Assembly (NCBI GenBank): GCA_003427395.1
Contig: BFEA01000144.1
Span: 974,825 to 1,024,558, forward strand
DNA: 49,734 nucleotides
Source: Chara braunii
Lineage: Eukaryota; Streptophyta; Charophyceae; Charales; Characeae
Direction of reading: 5' to 3'
Position 1 is the first letter of the stretch. The number at the start of each line of letters is the position of its first letter. Under the pieces are notes generated by a model. The model searched no databases. It was not told where the DNA came from and saw only the letters and a program-made list of their open reading frames with translations. Of the stretch, positions 9,690 to 20,266 are shown in pieces. The translations under genes and the position numbers were made by a program.

Positions 9690-10330
9690 TATGCCGAGGG
9701 TGGAAGGCATAACTACCTCGTTCAACGTAGCTGACGCCTGGGGCGGTGACCCTGTAACCGGTAGGGGGTTTTGCAGCTAAGGAAGTTGTCGAGGGAGGAA
9801 TATACTTCCTGTCCGTCAGAAAACAGCTAGTTTGGTGCTGGGGCAGTTTGTGTTGCCTTGTGACTCTAGCAAGGGGGGTGTGAGAACTGGCGACTTCTGG
9901 TACGAGGACTGAAAGCCTGAGCGGCAGTTTCTCGCCTGTAGTGAGGGTTTGAGTTGGATTGGTGGTGGTTTCATTTCTGATTTTTGTCTCTCTGTTTTTC
10001 ATAATTACCATCAAATGGTAGGTGCCGGTTCTCCTGAGAATATCTTAGGATTCTGGGTACTTCTTGCAACTCATTATAAGCTTCTTTGTTGCTGTTTGAT
10101 TCATGGACCTGCGATTTTTCGATGCCAGAACGACTCTGGCCGGAGCTGGGGGGTTGCCCTGTAACCTGTCGATGAGGCCTGGTAGAGAGATCTGGGGATG
10201 CCTTGGGCCGGGCATTCCAAGGGAAAACCAAGGGTTGCTGTCGGTACAATGCTGGCCGGAGCTGGGGTGAGTTGTGTTGCCCTGTAACCTAGCAGGGTGG
10301 GGGCACGAGTTCTGGGAGAGCCCATAGGGA
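9690..10330 (-). repeat. Dispersed repeat family R, inverted copy
   Basis: About 9690-9925 is the reverse complement of the blocks near 22930-23160 and 23445-23670. Shared words include cttcctgtccgtcag, ggtacgaggactgaaagcct, aaggcata and gaacgtagctga. Shorter related units with 'ggccggagctgggg' and 'ccctgtaacct' follow near 10139-10170 and 10254-10300. The family has no recognised protein; it looks like the non-coding part of a dispersed mobile element. Confidence 0.65.
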
Positions 10331-10783
10331 ATTAGACAGTGTTAGAGAATTTTAGAGTGTTTTGTGGGTTTTTTTCCTGGACTTTTTCTGATATTTTTCA
10401 GAAAAAAAAAAAGAGATGTGAACAGGAAAGTGTGAAGTTGTGAACAAAAGCTGGGCTACCTTTAACATCTAGTACACATTACAGGAAGGAAAATGAATGA
10501 TGAGAAGAATAAAAACCATAACCCGGGCCAAAGCATCAATAAAAACAATGGATTTGCGGCAAACAAGGGTGCTGTCAGTGGGTAGGAAGGATGAACTAGC
10601 ATACTGTCCCAGCTGATGGGTCTTGGGCATGGGGAAAGGATGAATTTTGATGAGATAAGCATTTCACGATCATCCCGGAATACAGCACGGAGCAAAGATA
10701 TAGACTTAGACTATGCCTATAAGACAAATAATACAGTGGTAAACAGGACATGGGATAAACTATTTAAGCCATGACTACCTTTA
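10331..10783. other. No gene recognised
   Basis: AT-leaning sequence with a short hairpin near 10385-10402 (tgatatttttcag repeated around an A run). No coding similarity seen. Confidence 0.35.
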
Positions 10784-10962
10784 AGACACAAGTAGACGGC
10801 CCCAGCCTTGCAGTCCGAAAAATGTCGCCACAAGAAAATGAGGCTGAAACGTCAAACGCTGGGCCGGCCGTTGATAAATTTGATCGGTGGCCCCGTTTTT
10901 GTTCGCGCCTCCAGAATTTGAGGTGTCAGACCCCCGGCCCAAGTGCCCATGTACTGGTGGTT
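10784..10962. mobile_element. TA-flanked MITE, 179 bp
   Basis: The left end agacacaagtagacggccc and right end cccatgtactggtggtt are diverged inverted repeats, with TA at 10782-10783 and 10963-10964. Its interior resembles the element at 5009-5260 in the left third. Confidence 0.6.
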
Positions 10963-11175
10963 TAAGGCATGTGTCCCAAGTGGGAATAAAGCCTGTGAGG
11001 CGTTCTTTAGGGCCCAGGCCCAATGTGGGCCGCCGCTGATAAACTTCATAGGCAGCTGTTGTCGCAAAACTAGCCTACAAAACTTGTGGGGCCTCGCCCA
11101 TGGCCGATGTACCTGAAAGGTAGTGGTCCATTAATACTGGTTCGGAGCAAGAGGTCAAAAAAAACAACCAAATTA

Positions 11176-11521
11176 GCGAGAACTGTGATTTCTTAACAAC
11201 GGACATTTTATATTGAACAAAATTAAAAACCCATATTTTGCCCAACACTCATGACAGAGAGGGTACAGCGTTCGGAAAACGCCCTCCCCCCTCGACGTAT
11301 CCGGACTTTAAGTTAGCAGAAGTCTACATACATCCAGGCCGGAGAAAGCCGGATCCCTCGGATGTATGTGGGTGGACTTCAGCGAAGTCCAGATATGTCG
11401 AGGGGGCAGGGCGTTTTGTGAACGCCGTATGCCCTATTTCATGTACTTTTGGCCAAAAAATGGATTTTCAATTTCGTTCAAAAAATGTGAAATGTCCGTT
11501 TTGACGAAATCGCAGTTCGAG
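11176..11521. mobile_element. Long foldback element, ~345 bp
   Basis: The whole segment is an imperfect inverted repeat with arms of about 170 bp. Left-arm blocks in order (aactgtgatttc, acggacatttt, gcgttcggaaaacgccct, ccccctcgacgtatccggactt, acatacatcc) reappear reverse-complemented in opposite order on the right (ggatgtatgt, aagtccagatatgtcgaggggg, agggcgttttgtgaacgc, aaatgtccgt, gaaatcgcagtt). The inner arms match best. There is no coding capacity and no clear target duplication. If transcribed it would form a long hairpin RNA. Confidence 0.85.
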
Positions 11522-11758
11522 TCTCCTCCGGTTCCTGGCATGCCAAGCAGTAATGGTAAACAACCGTTCACACAAGAGGGTTAGATTGGAACAAGCAAGC
11601 AAGTTGTCCAGTTGATGTAGCTCAGTGGTTAGAGCACCGGTTGGAAATGCGCATTGTGGTATCGGGTTGCGGCTTCAGAACTCCGCAACCTTGCACATGG
11701 ACACCGGCAGGGCGTTAGAATGATGCCCGGCTCGGGAATAGCGTCCTTACAGATTAAT
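11522..11758. other. Spacer with a tRNA-like A box
   Basis: A perfect A-box-like TAGCTCAGTGG followed by ttagagc occurs near 11617. The sequence after it does not fold into an anticodon arm or T arm, so this is read as a tRNA fragment or SINE remnant. Confidence 0.4.
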
Positions 11759-11759
11759 G

Positions 11760-11832
11760 ACCTCAATAGCTCAGTGGGTAGAGCTCGATATTGTAACTTG
11801 GAGGTCCCGAGTTCAAGTCCATACTATGCTCA
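11760..11832 (+). repeat. tRNA-like sequence, probably a SINE head or tRNA relic
   Basis: It has an A box (TAGCTCAGTGG, 11767-11777), a paired D arm (GCTC/GAGC) and a B-box-like AGTTCAAGTCC (11810-11820) at tRNA-like spacing. The anticodon stem and T stem do not pair, so it is not called as a functional tRNA. The spacing suits an internal RNA polymerase III promoter. Confidence 0.5.
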
Positions 11833-12617
11833 TTCATCATATCTGATTCAGCTAGGGATGGTCCTCTGGATGGAGTCGGGTGGAGATGCGTGCCTTTCCT
11901 GCGGGAAAGATGATGTGGGATGGATGCTACTCTCTCAGGCAGGTGACATGTAAGGGGTTGGTTGGGTGCGTGATGATACCGTGGCAGTCCTATGGTGGCG
12001 AGGGTTGCCTTGTAGGGAAACTAATGTCGAATCAAGAGGTGTGTCCTACTCTCGATGTCTATAGACCCATTCTGGGGTGGTGGGTCTTCAGAGGTGGTTG
12101 GGAGTAGTAGTTGACTATGGTCGAGGTCTCCACCATTATAATTGGTTGACTCTCCCTAGCGAACAGACATAAGCAAGGCGCATTAGTAGCAGAAAGCAAC
12201 CACATACATCCACACAGATATCACACTAGCTCACATAACAACCAGCATACTCGTTCGTCAACCAACAGTAGCCATATATGATCCGAGCTGTGTCAGGTTA
12301 GTGCTTAGAGGGGCTCATAGGTTAGACCTTGGTTAGCTGACCATTAGACACTGCCTATGAGTGCCCTCACTGCTCACGGGACTAGTCGAGAACTATGAGC
12401 CTAGCTCCCGGGGTTCACGTATAACGAGGCTTGTACGCTAGTGCCTCAACTAGGGCTGAATGGGGAAGCTCATTCAGCGTCAGTGCCCACGTCCGCTGTC
12501 TGGTCAGGTTGCTCCAGTAGAAAGTGATGTTCCTCGCATGAGTTAAGATAGAAATGGAGTGGGGGTGTGCCAGGAGATATATCGAGAGGAGTGGTAGGAT
12601 GGGAGTTTCGTGAGTAT

Positions 12618-12651
<34 letters not shown>

Positions 12652-12734
12652 ATGACGCACGACTGGACACACACTCCCCTGGGCATCGTACTATTGCAGA
12701 CACTGCCTGCGCACCACCGAGGGGGTTAGTCCAT
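11833..12734. other. Non-coding stretch with a 30-base A run
   Basis: No gene is recognised. A pure A run of 30 bases lies at 12620-12649 and could be the tail of a retroposed element, although no body with target duplications could be delimited. Confidence 0.45.
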
Positions 12735-13301
12735 GGGTGTTTTATGCTGGTCTAGACTTCACATTGGTTGATTGTTGTTGTTGGCTTTGGTCGCTCTGAT
12801 GATCTCCCCCAGCCTAGATATTTCACACATTATATCCAACTTCCGACGGTAGTGCATGCGGTAGAACCCTCCGGTCTCATACTGTAGGTCACAGGTTCGA
12901 GTCTGGTTCCGGACTTTGGGGGGGTCGTGTCCAGATAGGCCTGTCTCTACCACATACTACACACACACCCATGAGACACTACCCCAGATACTGACTCCAG
13001 GTACAACCACGACACTAGGGTGTTGTATGCTGGTCTAGACTTCACATTGGTTGCTTGTTGTTGTTGGCTTTGGTCGCTCTGATGATCTCCCGCAGCCTAG
13101 ATATTTCACACATTATATCCAACTTCCGATGGTAGTGCATGTGGTAGAACCCTCCAGTCTCATACTGTAGGTCACAGGTTCGAGTCTGGTTCCAGACTTT
13201 AGGGGGGTCCTGTCCAGATAGGCCTGTCTCTACCACATACTACACACACACCCATGAGACACTACCCGAGATACTGACTCCATGTACAACCACGACACTA
13301 G
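12735..13301 (+). repeat. Tandem duplication, 283-bp unit, two copies, with tRNA-like B box
   Basis: Copy 1 starts at 12735 and copy 2 at about 13018; the landmark tctagacttcacattggttg lies at 12751 and 13034. The copies differ at a small number of positions. Each contains a tRNA-like segment with caggttcgagtctgg (B box at 12894-12904 in copy 1) preceded by a ggtagaaccctcc D-arm-like block. The unit resembles a tRNA-derived SINE that has been tandemly duplicated. No polymerase III terminator was assigned. Confidence 0.75.
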
Positions 13302-13550
13302 GCACATCGGAGGGACAAGGTTGGGGGCTAGTGGAAGGACGGATCATGGCCCACCACCTACTGAGTCTGTAGTCTGTCCCTTCCGATCCCTATAGGAAGT
13401 ACCTAGCCGATGACTGGAATCTGCTGATAGGTGGGAGACAGTCTACTACTTAGGATAGACCAAGTAGCCATGGGGTCCTTTGGGGGGGGAGGAGCCCCAG
13501 CTGATGACAGGGGTCTGGAGGAGGGTTGTCTATTCGTTGGCAACAGATTA
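13302..13550. other. No gene recognised
   Basis: Spacer between the tandem duplication and the next MITE; no similarity noticed. Confidence 0.3.
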
Positions 13551-13702
13551 AACCACCAGTACTTCCTAGAGTCGTGCCCATTAACGCGCCACGATTTTAG
13601 GAAACGTACGGGCTATTACATCAGCGCCCAAATTCATCTGACTAGAAACGTTTCTACTTTACTTTTTTCCGCGGCCGATAGTTGGGCCAAGTACTGGTGG
13701 TT
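13551..13702. mobile_element. TA-flanked foldback MITE, 152 bp, best-preserved copy
   Basis: It begins AACCACCAGTACTTCCTAGA and ends gggccaagtactggtggtt. TA lies at 13549-13550 and 13703-13704. It matches the copy at 5716-5869 over nearly the whole length. Used here as the reference for the family. Confidence 0.87.
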
Positions 13703-13974
13703 TAAGGGCGCATAGGGTCGCCCCTCCACAGCATCAAGGGAAGTTGCTTCTTGGGGGCTATACATACTACCTACACACAGCTCACACAGGCACTGGTAGA
13801 GGTGGTAGGAGCACCTCTAACTGGTATTCACTTCGCAGATGCTCCATGGTGGGGAACAGCGTCTGCTACGGGTCCACGCACACTACAAACATACGCGTAG
13901 CCTACAGGCACATACCTACCATACCAAACACACACACTCCCCCAGTTTTTCCCCCGATCAGGAGGAAGCCTCAA

Positions 13975-14710
13975 TGGGCAATAAAATTGGCTCAGGCAGA
14001 TATTCATATTCGTTCTCTAAATGCTAAATTGCTAATGGACTTATACAGGCATCGACACCCAAAAAAGATGCCATATGGGATATGATCAGGTGTTCGGAGA
14101 CGAGGATTTGGCCAGATGCAATATGTATCCAAGAAACACGTGCAGGATACAACAGCACATAAGGCAAAAGAAAAAGCAATTTGGCCATGTACGTCATACT
14201 CTGCACCAACAAAGGATAGAGCTTCGGCAGGTGTAGCAATCTGGCTTCCGCCTTCCTCAAAACTCAGACCATTGGTTGTTGAGTATGACCAACAACAAGG
14301 TAGATGGATTTGCTTAAAGCTTCACTTTGAGGGTGACAAATTTTACCTGGTCAGTGTGTACGCCCCAAATGACCCCACATCTAGGGTGGACCTTTGGCTT
14401 ACTGTTCACGAACATCTGCCAAACGATGCTCCTATTATACTTGCAGGTGACTTCAACACCACCCTCGACCCTGCAATGGATTGAAGATCCACATCTACAC
14501 GCCATGACTTAACACCCTCAACACCATCCGCCCCTGGTCCGGATATCCTCGTGCTGAGACAATTTATGGCAGATAGACAGCTTGAAGATGCATATAGACT
14601 ACTGGACCCCGCCCAAAAAGCCTACACCTGCCTATCATCGAGGGGCGAGCAAGGCCTAGCCAATTCACGAATAGACCTTACGCTTGTTTCTAAAGAAATG
14701 ATGGGCTTAG
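13975..14710 (+). pseudogene. LINE ORF2, endonuclease part (5' segment)
   Basis: Landmarks are DIHIRSLNAKLL near 13998, ICIQETRAGYN near 14127 (the conserved QET of the active site), VSVYAPNDP near 14356, ILAGDFNTTLDP near 14440 (GDFN motif) and SRIDLTLVSKEM near 14665. The frame shifts at an A run near 14061-14066, returns between about 14150 and 14220, and is broken by an in-frame TGA at 14482-14484. The domain stops abruptly at 14710 where the Harbinger element begins and resumes at 17193. It is non-functional as it stands. Confidence 0.85.
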
Positions 14711-14858
14711 TTAGGGCGTCGTTCGACACACCTCAGGGACGTGATTCCAAGGATTTCGTCTTCGTTCCCCCTGTCCTCGGAGCCGATTTTCGAACTCGAA
14801 ATGTGAAAAACACTCCGAGGACAAATCCTCGGGCTCCGAGGATTTTCCAGCCAAATCG

Positions 14859-14905
14859 TCCTCGGCTCCAAGAGACCTCGCGAGGTCCCTCGGAGTCCGA
14901 GGATC
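14859..14905. repeat. Subterminal palindrome of the Harbinger element
   Basis: The sequence around gacctcgcgaggtc is flanked by cctcggctcc.../...ggagtccgagg, forming an imperfect ~45-bp inverted repeat. It corresponds in position and pattern to the palindrome at 2089-2135 in the MITE. Confidence 0.6.
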
Positions 14906-15213
14906 CGCGATAATCGGGGTGTCGGCGGCGAGTCGAAAAGGGAAATTGGTGGTCAGAGGTGGTCCAGTGCTGGTCCTCCGTGTTGAAGACGGACATCGCG
15001 AGGCGCCAACGTCCAAAACGTCCACGAACGGCCTCGTCTTTTTACCGTTGTCGGGGATTGGCGGTACGTCCCTGTCGGTTCGTCGGGCGGCCCCACGGCG
15101 GTGTCGTGCCAGACATCGAACGATTCCGGGCGGGTCGTGGTGGTGTCGTAGCGTTACCGCGGGCTGCCCAACGGTCGGAAACACGAATTTCTTAAAGCAT
15201 CCACCCCCGGCCG

Positions 15214-15840
15214 GTGGATGCAGCAATTTCGCACGTTGGCGTTTTCCCTCATGCAACGTGTGTCTCTGATCGCCGCGATCGCGACAGCCAAGTGCGTCCC
15301 CTCTCCTTCATGGCTGACCTGTGCCGCAGGCTGCCTTTGTTGCTGCTTGCCGCTGTACTGCTACTTGTCGTTGTCGTCTTTCATATCTGCATCCTCGGTC
15401 GCGTCCCTGGGAGAAAACAGAGGCGGCGAACGACGAAGGCGACCTGGAAGATGGAGAAGGTGCAGACGAAGAGGACGATGTTTGTAGGGGCTGGCGGGTC
15501 GTCACGTCAGCGTTGCAGCTTTGCGGAAGGCGGCAGGCGCCCGTACGACCCGACGCTGTACAGCCACCTGCTGTCCCACGAGATTCCATTGCCTCCGAGT
15601 GACGACGACAGTGACGAGCCCCGATCATCAACGGTTCCTCTGGGCAGCGGTTCGACGCAGGATTGGATGGGGAGCCAGCTGTACAGACAGCCCTCGACGC
15701 CGACGTACACTGATCTGCTGGAGGGGCGGACCCCAGTTGGTTATGACCGAGGGCTCGTAGATCTCAACTTCGGTTTGAGGTCTGAGAGTGGCCAGGACGT
15801 CACGCACACCGTTCTCGTGAACCCGGGTTCTGCCAGCAAC
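15214..15840 (+). pseudogene. Harbinger second ORF, N-terminal part, truncated
   Basis: The open frame runs from ATG 15214 past the deletion junction near 15840; the frame after that reads antisense transposase sequence and is spurious. A hydrophobic stretch (about residues 39-60, LPLLLLAAVLLLVVVVFHIC) is followed by an Arg/Lys-rich region. Next come an acidic Asp-rich block (PPSDDDSDE) and a Ser/Pro/Gly-rich segment containing PTYTDLLEGRTP and LVDLNFGLRS. A later ATG is possible, since the hydrophobic part may be untranslated. PIF/Harbinger elements usually carry a second Myb/SANT-like DNA-binding protein; this may be its N-terminal region, but the Myb/SANT domain itself is not present. Confidence 0.5.
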
Positions 15841-16610
15841 CACACAACGCCATGGCAATTTGGAAAGCCCTTGTCCAGAAAAGCCCTTGTCCAGAAAAGC
15901 CCTTGTCCAAAAAAGCCCTTGTCCAAAAAAGCCCGTAGGACAACTTGTTTCCGCAACCCCGTCGGCCACGTACACCCTCAAAATGGCGGCTGTCACATCG
16001 CGCACGGCTCGAACTTCGGAAGTCCTGTCCATGCCGAAGGATGATGTGTTGTTATCGTAAGACTCTCCTGTGGCCCACCTATACAGCGCGTATGCGACGA
16101 TCTGCTCCGGCTGTAGTGGCTCCCTGTAAAACGTCACCTGCCGCTGCACATGAGGCCCACATGCTTCGCTGATCTCCATGAAAACTCTCCTCGACATGCG
16201 GAGCTTTTCCCGGAAGTAGTCCTTGTCGCGTCATCGCAAACCCGTAAATCCTCCCAAGTTGCGCCAACTCTCCGCCGCATCCACCAACGTGGCGTCGCCC
16301 GAGGAAGCAAACTTCACCCGATAGCAGCACACAGTTGAACCACGACTTGGGATGTGGTGATGCAGTCCGGGGCGTCCAACACCCTTTGCAGCAGTAGCCT
16401 CTGCCGCCGCCTCGAAAGCGCTGCCTTCATGCGCCCGGCCGCACTCTCGATTTGAAAACGACGGACAACGGCAACCGCAGCCGCCGCGATTGCTATCTTC
16501 TCCGTCGTCGACAGCACAGCAGGTCCATCGCCATCGCAGCCGTCCATCACGTCCCTCGTAGACAAAAAACGACGTCCACCGCCGCCACCTCCGTGCACGT
16601 ATGCCGCCAT
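15741..16610 (-). pseudogene. PIF/Harbinger transposase, N-terminal half, frameshifted and truncated
   Basis: A start at ATG 16610 (MAAYVHGGGGGG) has a good context. A first block (to about 16320) contains FQIESAAGRMKAALSRRRQR. A frame change leads to DYFREKLRMSRRVFMEISEACGPH and then FYREPLQPEQIVAYALYRWATGE (about 16100-16200), a helix-turn-helix-like region characteristic of Harbinger transposases. A further shift near 15950 leads to RAFLDKGFPNCHG around 15855-15925. In intact relatives this 'GFPNCHG' block precedes the catalytic DDE domain; here the sequence ends at a deletion junction near 15840, so all DDE residues are missing. No activity is expected. Confidence 0.75.
15864..15934. repeat. 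16-bp tandem repeat, four units plus a partial, within the transposase
   Basis: The unit AAAGCCCTTGTCCAGA is present four times (the last two with AA in place of GA), followed by AAAGCCC. Three extra units add 48 bp, so the transposase frame is kept and 16 residues are inserted between RAFLDKGF and PNCHG. Confidence 0.85.
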
Positions 16611-17192
16611 GGTTGAAGACGCCTGCAACCACGTCAGGAAAACAATCCGGCCCAATGACGCGATTCCGATTGGAGCGTCCACCCACCACCGCTGGCGTCC
16701 ACCCACCGCCGCTGCGCTTGCACGTGGCGAACGCGACTGCCTACCGGACGTCTTCGTTTCGTCTCGTCGACCACACTTGACGCAATGGCGGTGCGGCGCC
16801 GCTGAAATACGCAAGGCAATGGCAAACGAAACCCTGCGCGGCGTAGGCTGCCCCCTGGCCGACCCGCCTGTGCGCCGCCACCACGTCGCTCCACAACATC
16901 AAAATTCAAAATTCGAATTCCGAAAGGAGATTTTCCCGCGTTGGCGTTTTTTTTTCCAAGGGTCCGTGACGTCTTCCCGCCGTCCGCGTTTTGGCCCACC
17001 ACAACTGCTACACGAACATCCCGAATCGGAGGCCGGACATTCCTCTCGCGGCTGTGTATAATCTAATTAAACTGGCAACGGGAGGGCCCCGAGGATTCGT
17101 CCTCGGGGCAATTCTCCGAGGACAGGTGGAACGACACCTCCGAAAATAAAAAATTGCTCCGAGGACGCGCTGAGGTGTGTCGAACGACGCCC

Positions 17193-17788
17193 TTACAACT
17201 ATCAGCCCATGTAAATCTTTCGACCATAGGATGATAACGCTGGGACTGTCATTCCACTATCATATCCAACGAGGTCCGAGGTTCTACAAATTTAATGCAT
17301 CTTTGCTTTCCCTCCCCATATTCAAAGATCTGGTTAATGACTTCTGGAAATATTGGCAAAACCAGAAACCCATCTTGGGGGAAAGGGTGAATTGGTTTAA
17401 CGAGGGACTGGCACAATTACGGGAGAAAGCGAAGAAAATTTCCATTCAACATGCGAGAGACCGTAAAGCATGCCTTGAGAGTCTCGTGCGAGACTTAGAA
17501 GAATGGGATGAACACCTCATGAACGACCCACTGCGCCGCCCCTCCTATGACAAAGTGCAAGAGGCCCGAGACCACCTCCAGTCGTATATTCTGCAGCAGG
17601 CGCAGGCATGGAGGGTGCACACCAAAATTAGAAAACAACACACAGACACGACAATGGCAAAAACCTTTTTCAACAAGACTAAAGCGAGAACAAGAGCAGC
17701 CATTGTTCCCAGGCTTAACCACCCGCTAGACAACAATGCCTTGCCTGTGACCAATGCATATTCGATAGTGAACTACGAGGCCAAATAG
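17193..17788 (+). pseudogene. LINE ORF2, end of endonuclease and linker
   Basis: Directly after the Harbinger TTA the frame continues the endonuclease domain with CKSFDHRMITLGL (the conserved 'SDHR' block, here FDHR). A helical linker between endonuclease and RT follows, rich in charged residues. The frame ends in an in-frame TAG at 17786-17788 and continues beyond it in the same frame to the RT. Confidence 0.85.
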
Positions 17789-19258
17789 TATAATAACCGA
17801 TTCACATCTGAGACACTCACCAAGCATGCGGACGAGGTTCATCAAGCGAGAGAGATCCTCCTACAGGAAATTTGCTCCTCAATAACAGCGCAACAAAGGG
17901 CCACATTGGACGAGTCTATAACCTCACAAGACGTCTGGGTTGCCCTACAAGATATGGAGGATGAGAAAACGTCCGGGATTGACTCTTTCCCAAAAGAATT
18001 ATGGGTGGGATTTTGGGATCTCCTTAAGGATGATCTCATGGAGTACATTCAGGCGATTCAAAAAGAGGGATCCTTGGGAGGAATAATTGGTCAGGGGGTC
18101 ACTACCCTCCTTTATAAGAAAGGGGACAAAGAGAATATTAGAAACTATAGGTCCATCACACTACTTCTGGTCCCTTATAAATTAGTGGCCAAAGTTCTTA
18201 CTAACAGACTATTGTCCCTCATGAATATGTTGATTCATCCGGATCAGACAGGGTTCATGCCCAATCGGAACATCCAGGATAATATCCTGTTGGTTAATGA
18301 GACTATCAAATATGCCCGTCAATGGAGGGTCCAAGCAGCGATCATTTTCATAAACTTCGAAAAATACCACGTCGATTGGGATTTTCTTGACATGTGTTTG
18401 CTCAAAATGAATTTTGGTCCGGTCTTTTGTCGATGGGTGCACTTGCTCCACAAATCTGTGTCAACCAACATAATGCTACATGGTCATTTCTCACCATCGA
18501 TTCGCCTTCAAAGATCGGTGCGACAAGGAGATCCCATCGCACCATTGTTGTTTCTGATTGTTATGGAGGCCTTTGCATCGATGATTAGAGCTCATCCGGG
18601 TATCAACAAAATTCTTATCCCAAGCATACTGCACCATCTTATACCAATGACTTCACTCTTTGCGGATGATCTCACCATGCTAATACGAGCAGACCCGGAT
18701 AGCGTCCAAGCTCTCACCCAAGTTATTCACCTTTTCTCGCTCGCGGCCGACATGAAATTTAACTGGGGTTCAAAGACTGAGGGTTGGTGGCTCTACACTC
18801 AAGGACAGCCACCCCCTCCAGAGCCGAGTGTAGCATGGGCCTGCAAGGAAGAGGCCATAAGGATACTTGGAGTGAGACTTACTGTCGTGGGTCCACCACT
18901 GGACCATGGGGACATACTAGTCAACATGGCCTTGGACCGGCTAGCCAACTGGGAGGGCCTGCACACATCACTAGTGGGACGCGCCTTACCAATTAATAGC
19001 GCAGTTTTGGCTGTCATATGGTATAAATTGGTAGTATGGCCATTGACCAAACAACAACACATTAGATTAAAGAAAGTCCTCGCAGCATATCTGTGGAACA
19101 GCACTAAGGCCCAGGGCTGTGTCAACAGGGTGAAGTGGGACTTCCTCACACAACCCAGATCCAAAGGGGGGTTGGGAATCCTGGACCTTCAAAATGAGAC
19201 TGAAGCACTTATATTTAAAGTCCTCGTCCGACTTCTTATTGGAAATGACATCCCCTGA
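17789..19258 (+). pseudogene. LINE ORF2 reverse transcriptase
   Basis: The frame is open from 17789 (first ATG at 17906) to TGA 19256-19258, about 450 residues from the ATG. RT landmarks appear in order: KTSGIDSFPKE, GVTTLLYKKGDKENIRNYRSI, VLTNRLLSLMNMLIHPDQTGF, the A-motif region IFINFEKYHVDW, the B motif SVRQGDPIAPLLF, and the C motif SLFADDLTML carrying the ADD catalytic pair. In motif A the usual first Asp (F.D.EKA.D) is Asn, which would be expected to abolish activity. After the TGA, LINE C-terminal sequence continues in the same frame to about 19639. Confidence 0.88.
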
Positions 19259-20266
19259 AAGTCTTTTGCCTGTCTGCAATTAGTCAACCTTGCTCCACAA
19301 AATGATATATTTGGAAACATCCATCCGTTCCAATGGCTGACAAACAACTACTGGATCATCCCCTTGTCACCAAAGCAAGCGCACCTTGCACATCCACTTG
19401 ACCCGGCGCAGGCCACAAGACTGGACATAACAGCAGATCCGCTTTGGCCTTATGCGATCCGACTTTGGAGACGACGGGGTCCCCAAAAAAAAATATCCTC
19501 CGAACAGATGGCACGAAATTTGGAGGCAACCCCTCTTTGGCAATCCACACATATTTCAAGAATCACGTCAAACTTTCTCACTGACAACGAATTCTCCTTG
19601 GCTCATTTGAGCCAAGAAGGGCGTCGTCACAGTCGGTGACCTGTGGGATCTAGTGAGAGGGGAGTGGGCAACTCCTAGCCTGCTGGTGGGGTTGAAAATG
19701 ACAAGTTGTGTCTTGAAAGGTGGTACAAAGTAGGATTACAACAAACGAAGGGGTCCCCTTGGCCAGGAGTTGAACGTGGGAGTCCCCATTAACCAACCAT
19801 GGCGATGTCCTTAGCAAAATAGGAAAGGCATCACTACACCAGTAAAAGTGTCTGTAGTGGTTTATAAAAGGACAACCCAGATTTATTTGATGGATCCCAG
19901 AAGGAGGAAGAATAATAACCTTAGCGTTCAGTTTAAAATACGTTATAATCTCGCTCACCAGCATCCCACTGCACGTGTTTTTTTGCTTTCAAAGTATATA
20001 AATTGGAGAGTAAGGTGTTTGAATTGGGAGGGAAAAAATCGATGGTCAAAACATATCCCGCTCATAAGTTAGCAGAAAGGGATAATACTTACTAGGGGAA
20101 TACAATTAAGTGGGCATTTCATGATGACGCTGCATACAAATCAAGAAATGATAAAGTTAAATGGATATGTAAACAATTAGCACAGTTTAAAAGAAGCCAT
20201 GAGGCTGCAGTGGAGGATTTTTTGGTTTAGCCAGTCTCGACAACTGTTTCTACGGTGCTTTGTGTC
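19259..20266 (+). other. LINE 3' end remnant and unassigned spacer
   Basis: About 19259-19639 continues the LINE C-terminal coding frame, with FQWLTNNYWIIPLS near 19335 and DPLWPYAIRLWRRR near 19435. A probable frameshift follows. From roughly 19750 to 20266 I recognise nothing. Confidence 0.5.

Larger units (their letters stand above)
14714..17192. mobile_element. PIF/Harbinger DNA transposon, 2479 bp, internally deleted
   Basis: The 23-bp terminal inverted repeats are exact, starting GGGCGTCGTTCGACACACCT. They are flanked by the target duplication TTA at 14711-14713 and 17193-17195. Subterminal blocks of 'cctcgg/ccgagg' occur at both ends. Inside are the 5' part of a minus-strand transposase and a plus-strand ORF, facing each other and joined tail to tail near 15840, with the 3' parts of both missing. 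That is the pattern of an internal-deletion derivative of a two-gene Harbinger element. Its insertion into a LINE makes it the younger of the two. Confidence 0.93.
13960..19740 (+). mobile_element. L1-type LINE, decayed, interrupted by a Harbinger transposon
   Basis: In order it shows an endonuclease/exonuclease/phosphatase domain (about 13985-14710, continued at 17193-17280), a linker, a reverse transcriptase (17906-18800) and a C-terminal region with the LINE-typical 'KVKWDFL...KGGLGILDL' type block near 19127-19200. The order is that of ORF2 of L1-clade elements. It lacks an intact frame, and no ORF1, poly(A) tail or target duplication could be fixed, so both outer limits are approximate. 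The Harbinger element at 14714-17192 splits the endonuclease domain. Confidence 0.85.

Noticed and set aside
16231-17061. Plus- and minus-strand ORFs of 120-166 codons at the right end of the Harbinger element
   Set aside because: Apart from the transposase N-terminal frame they are GC-rich antisense or out-of-frame readings without recognisable domains.
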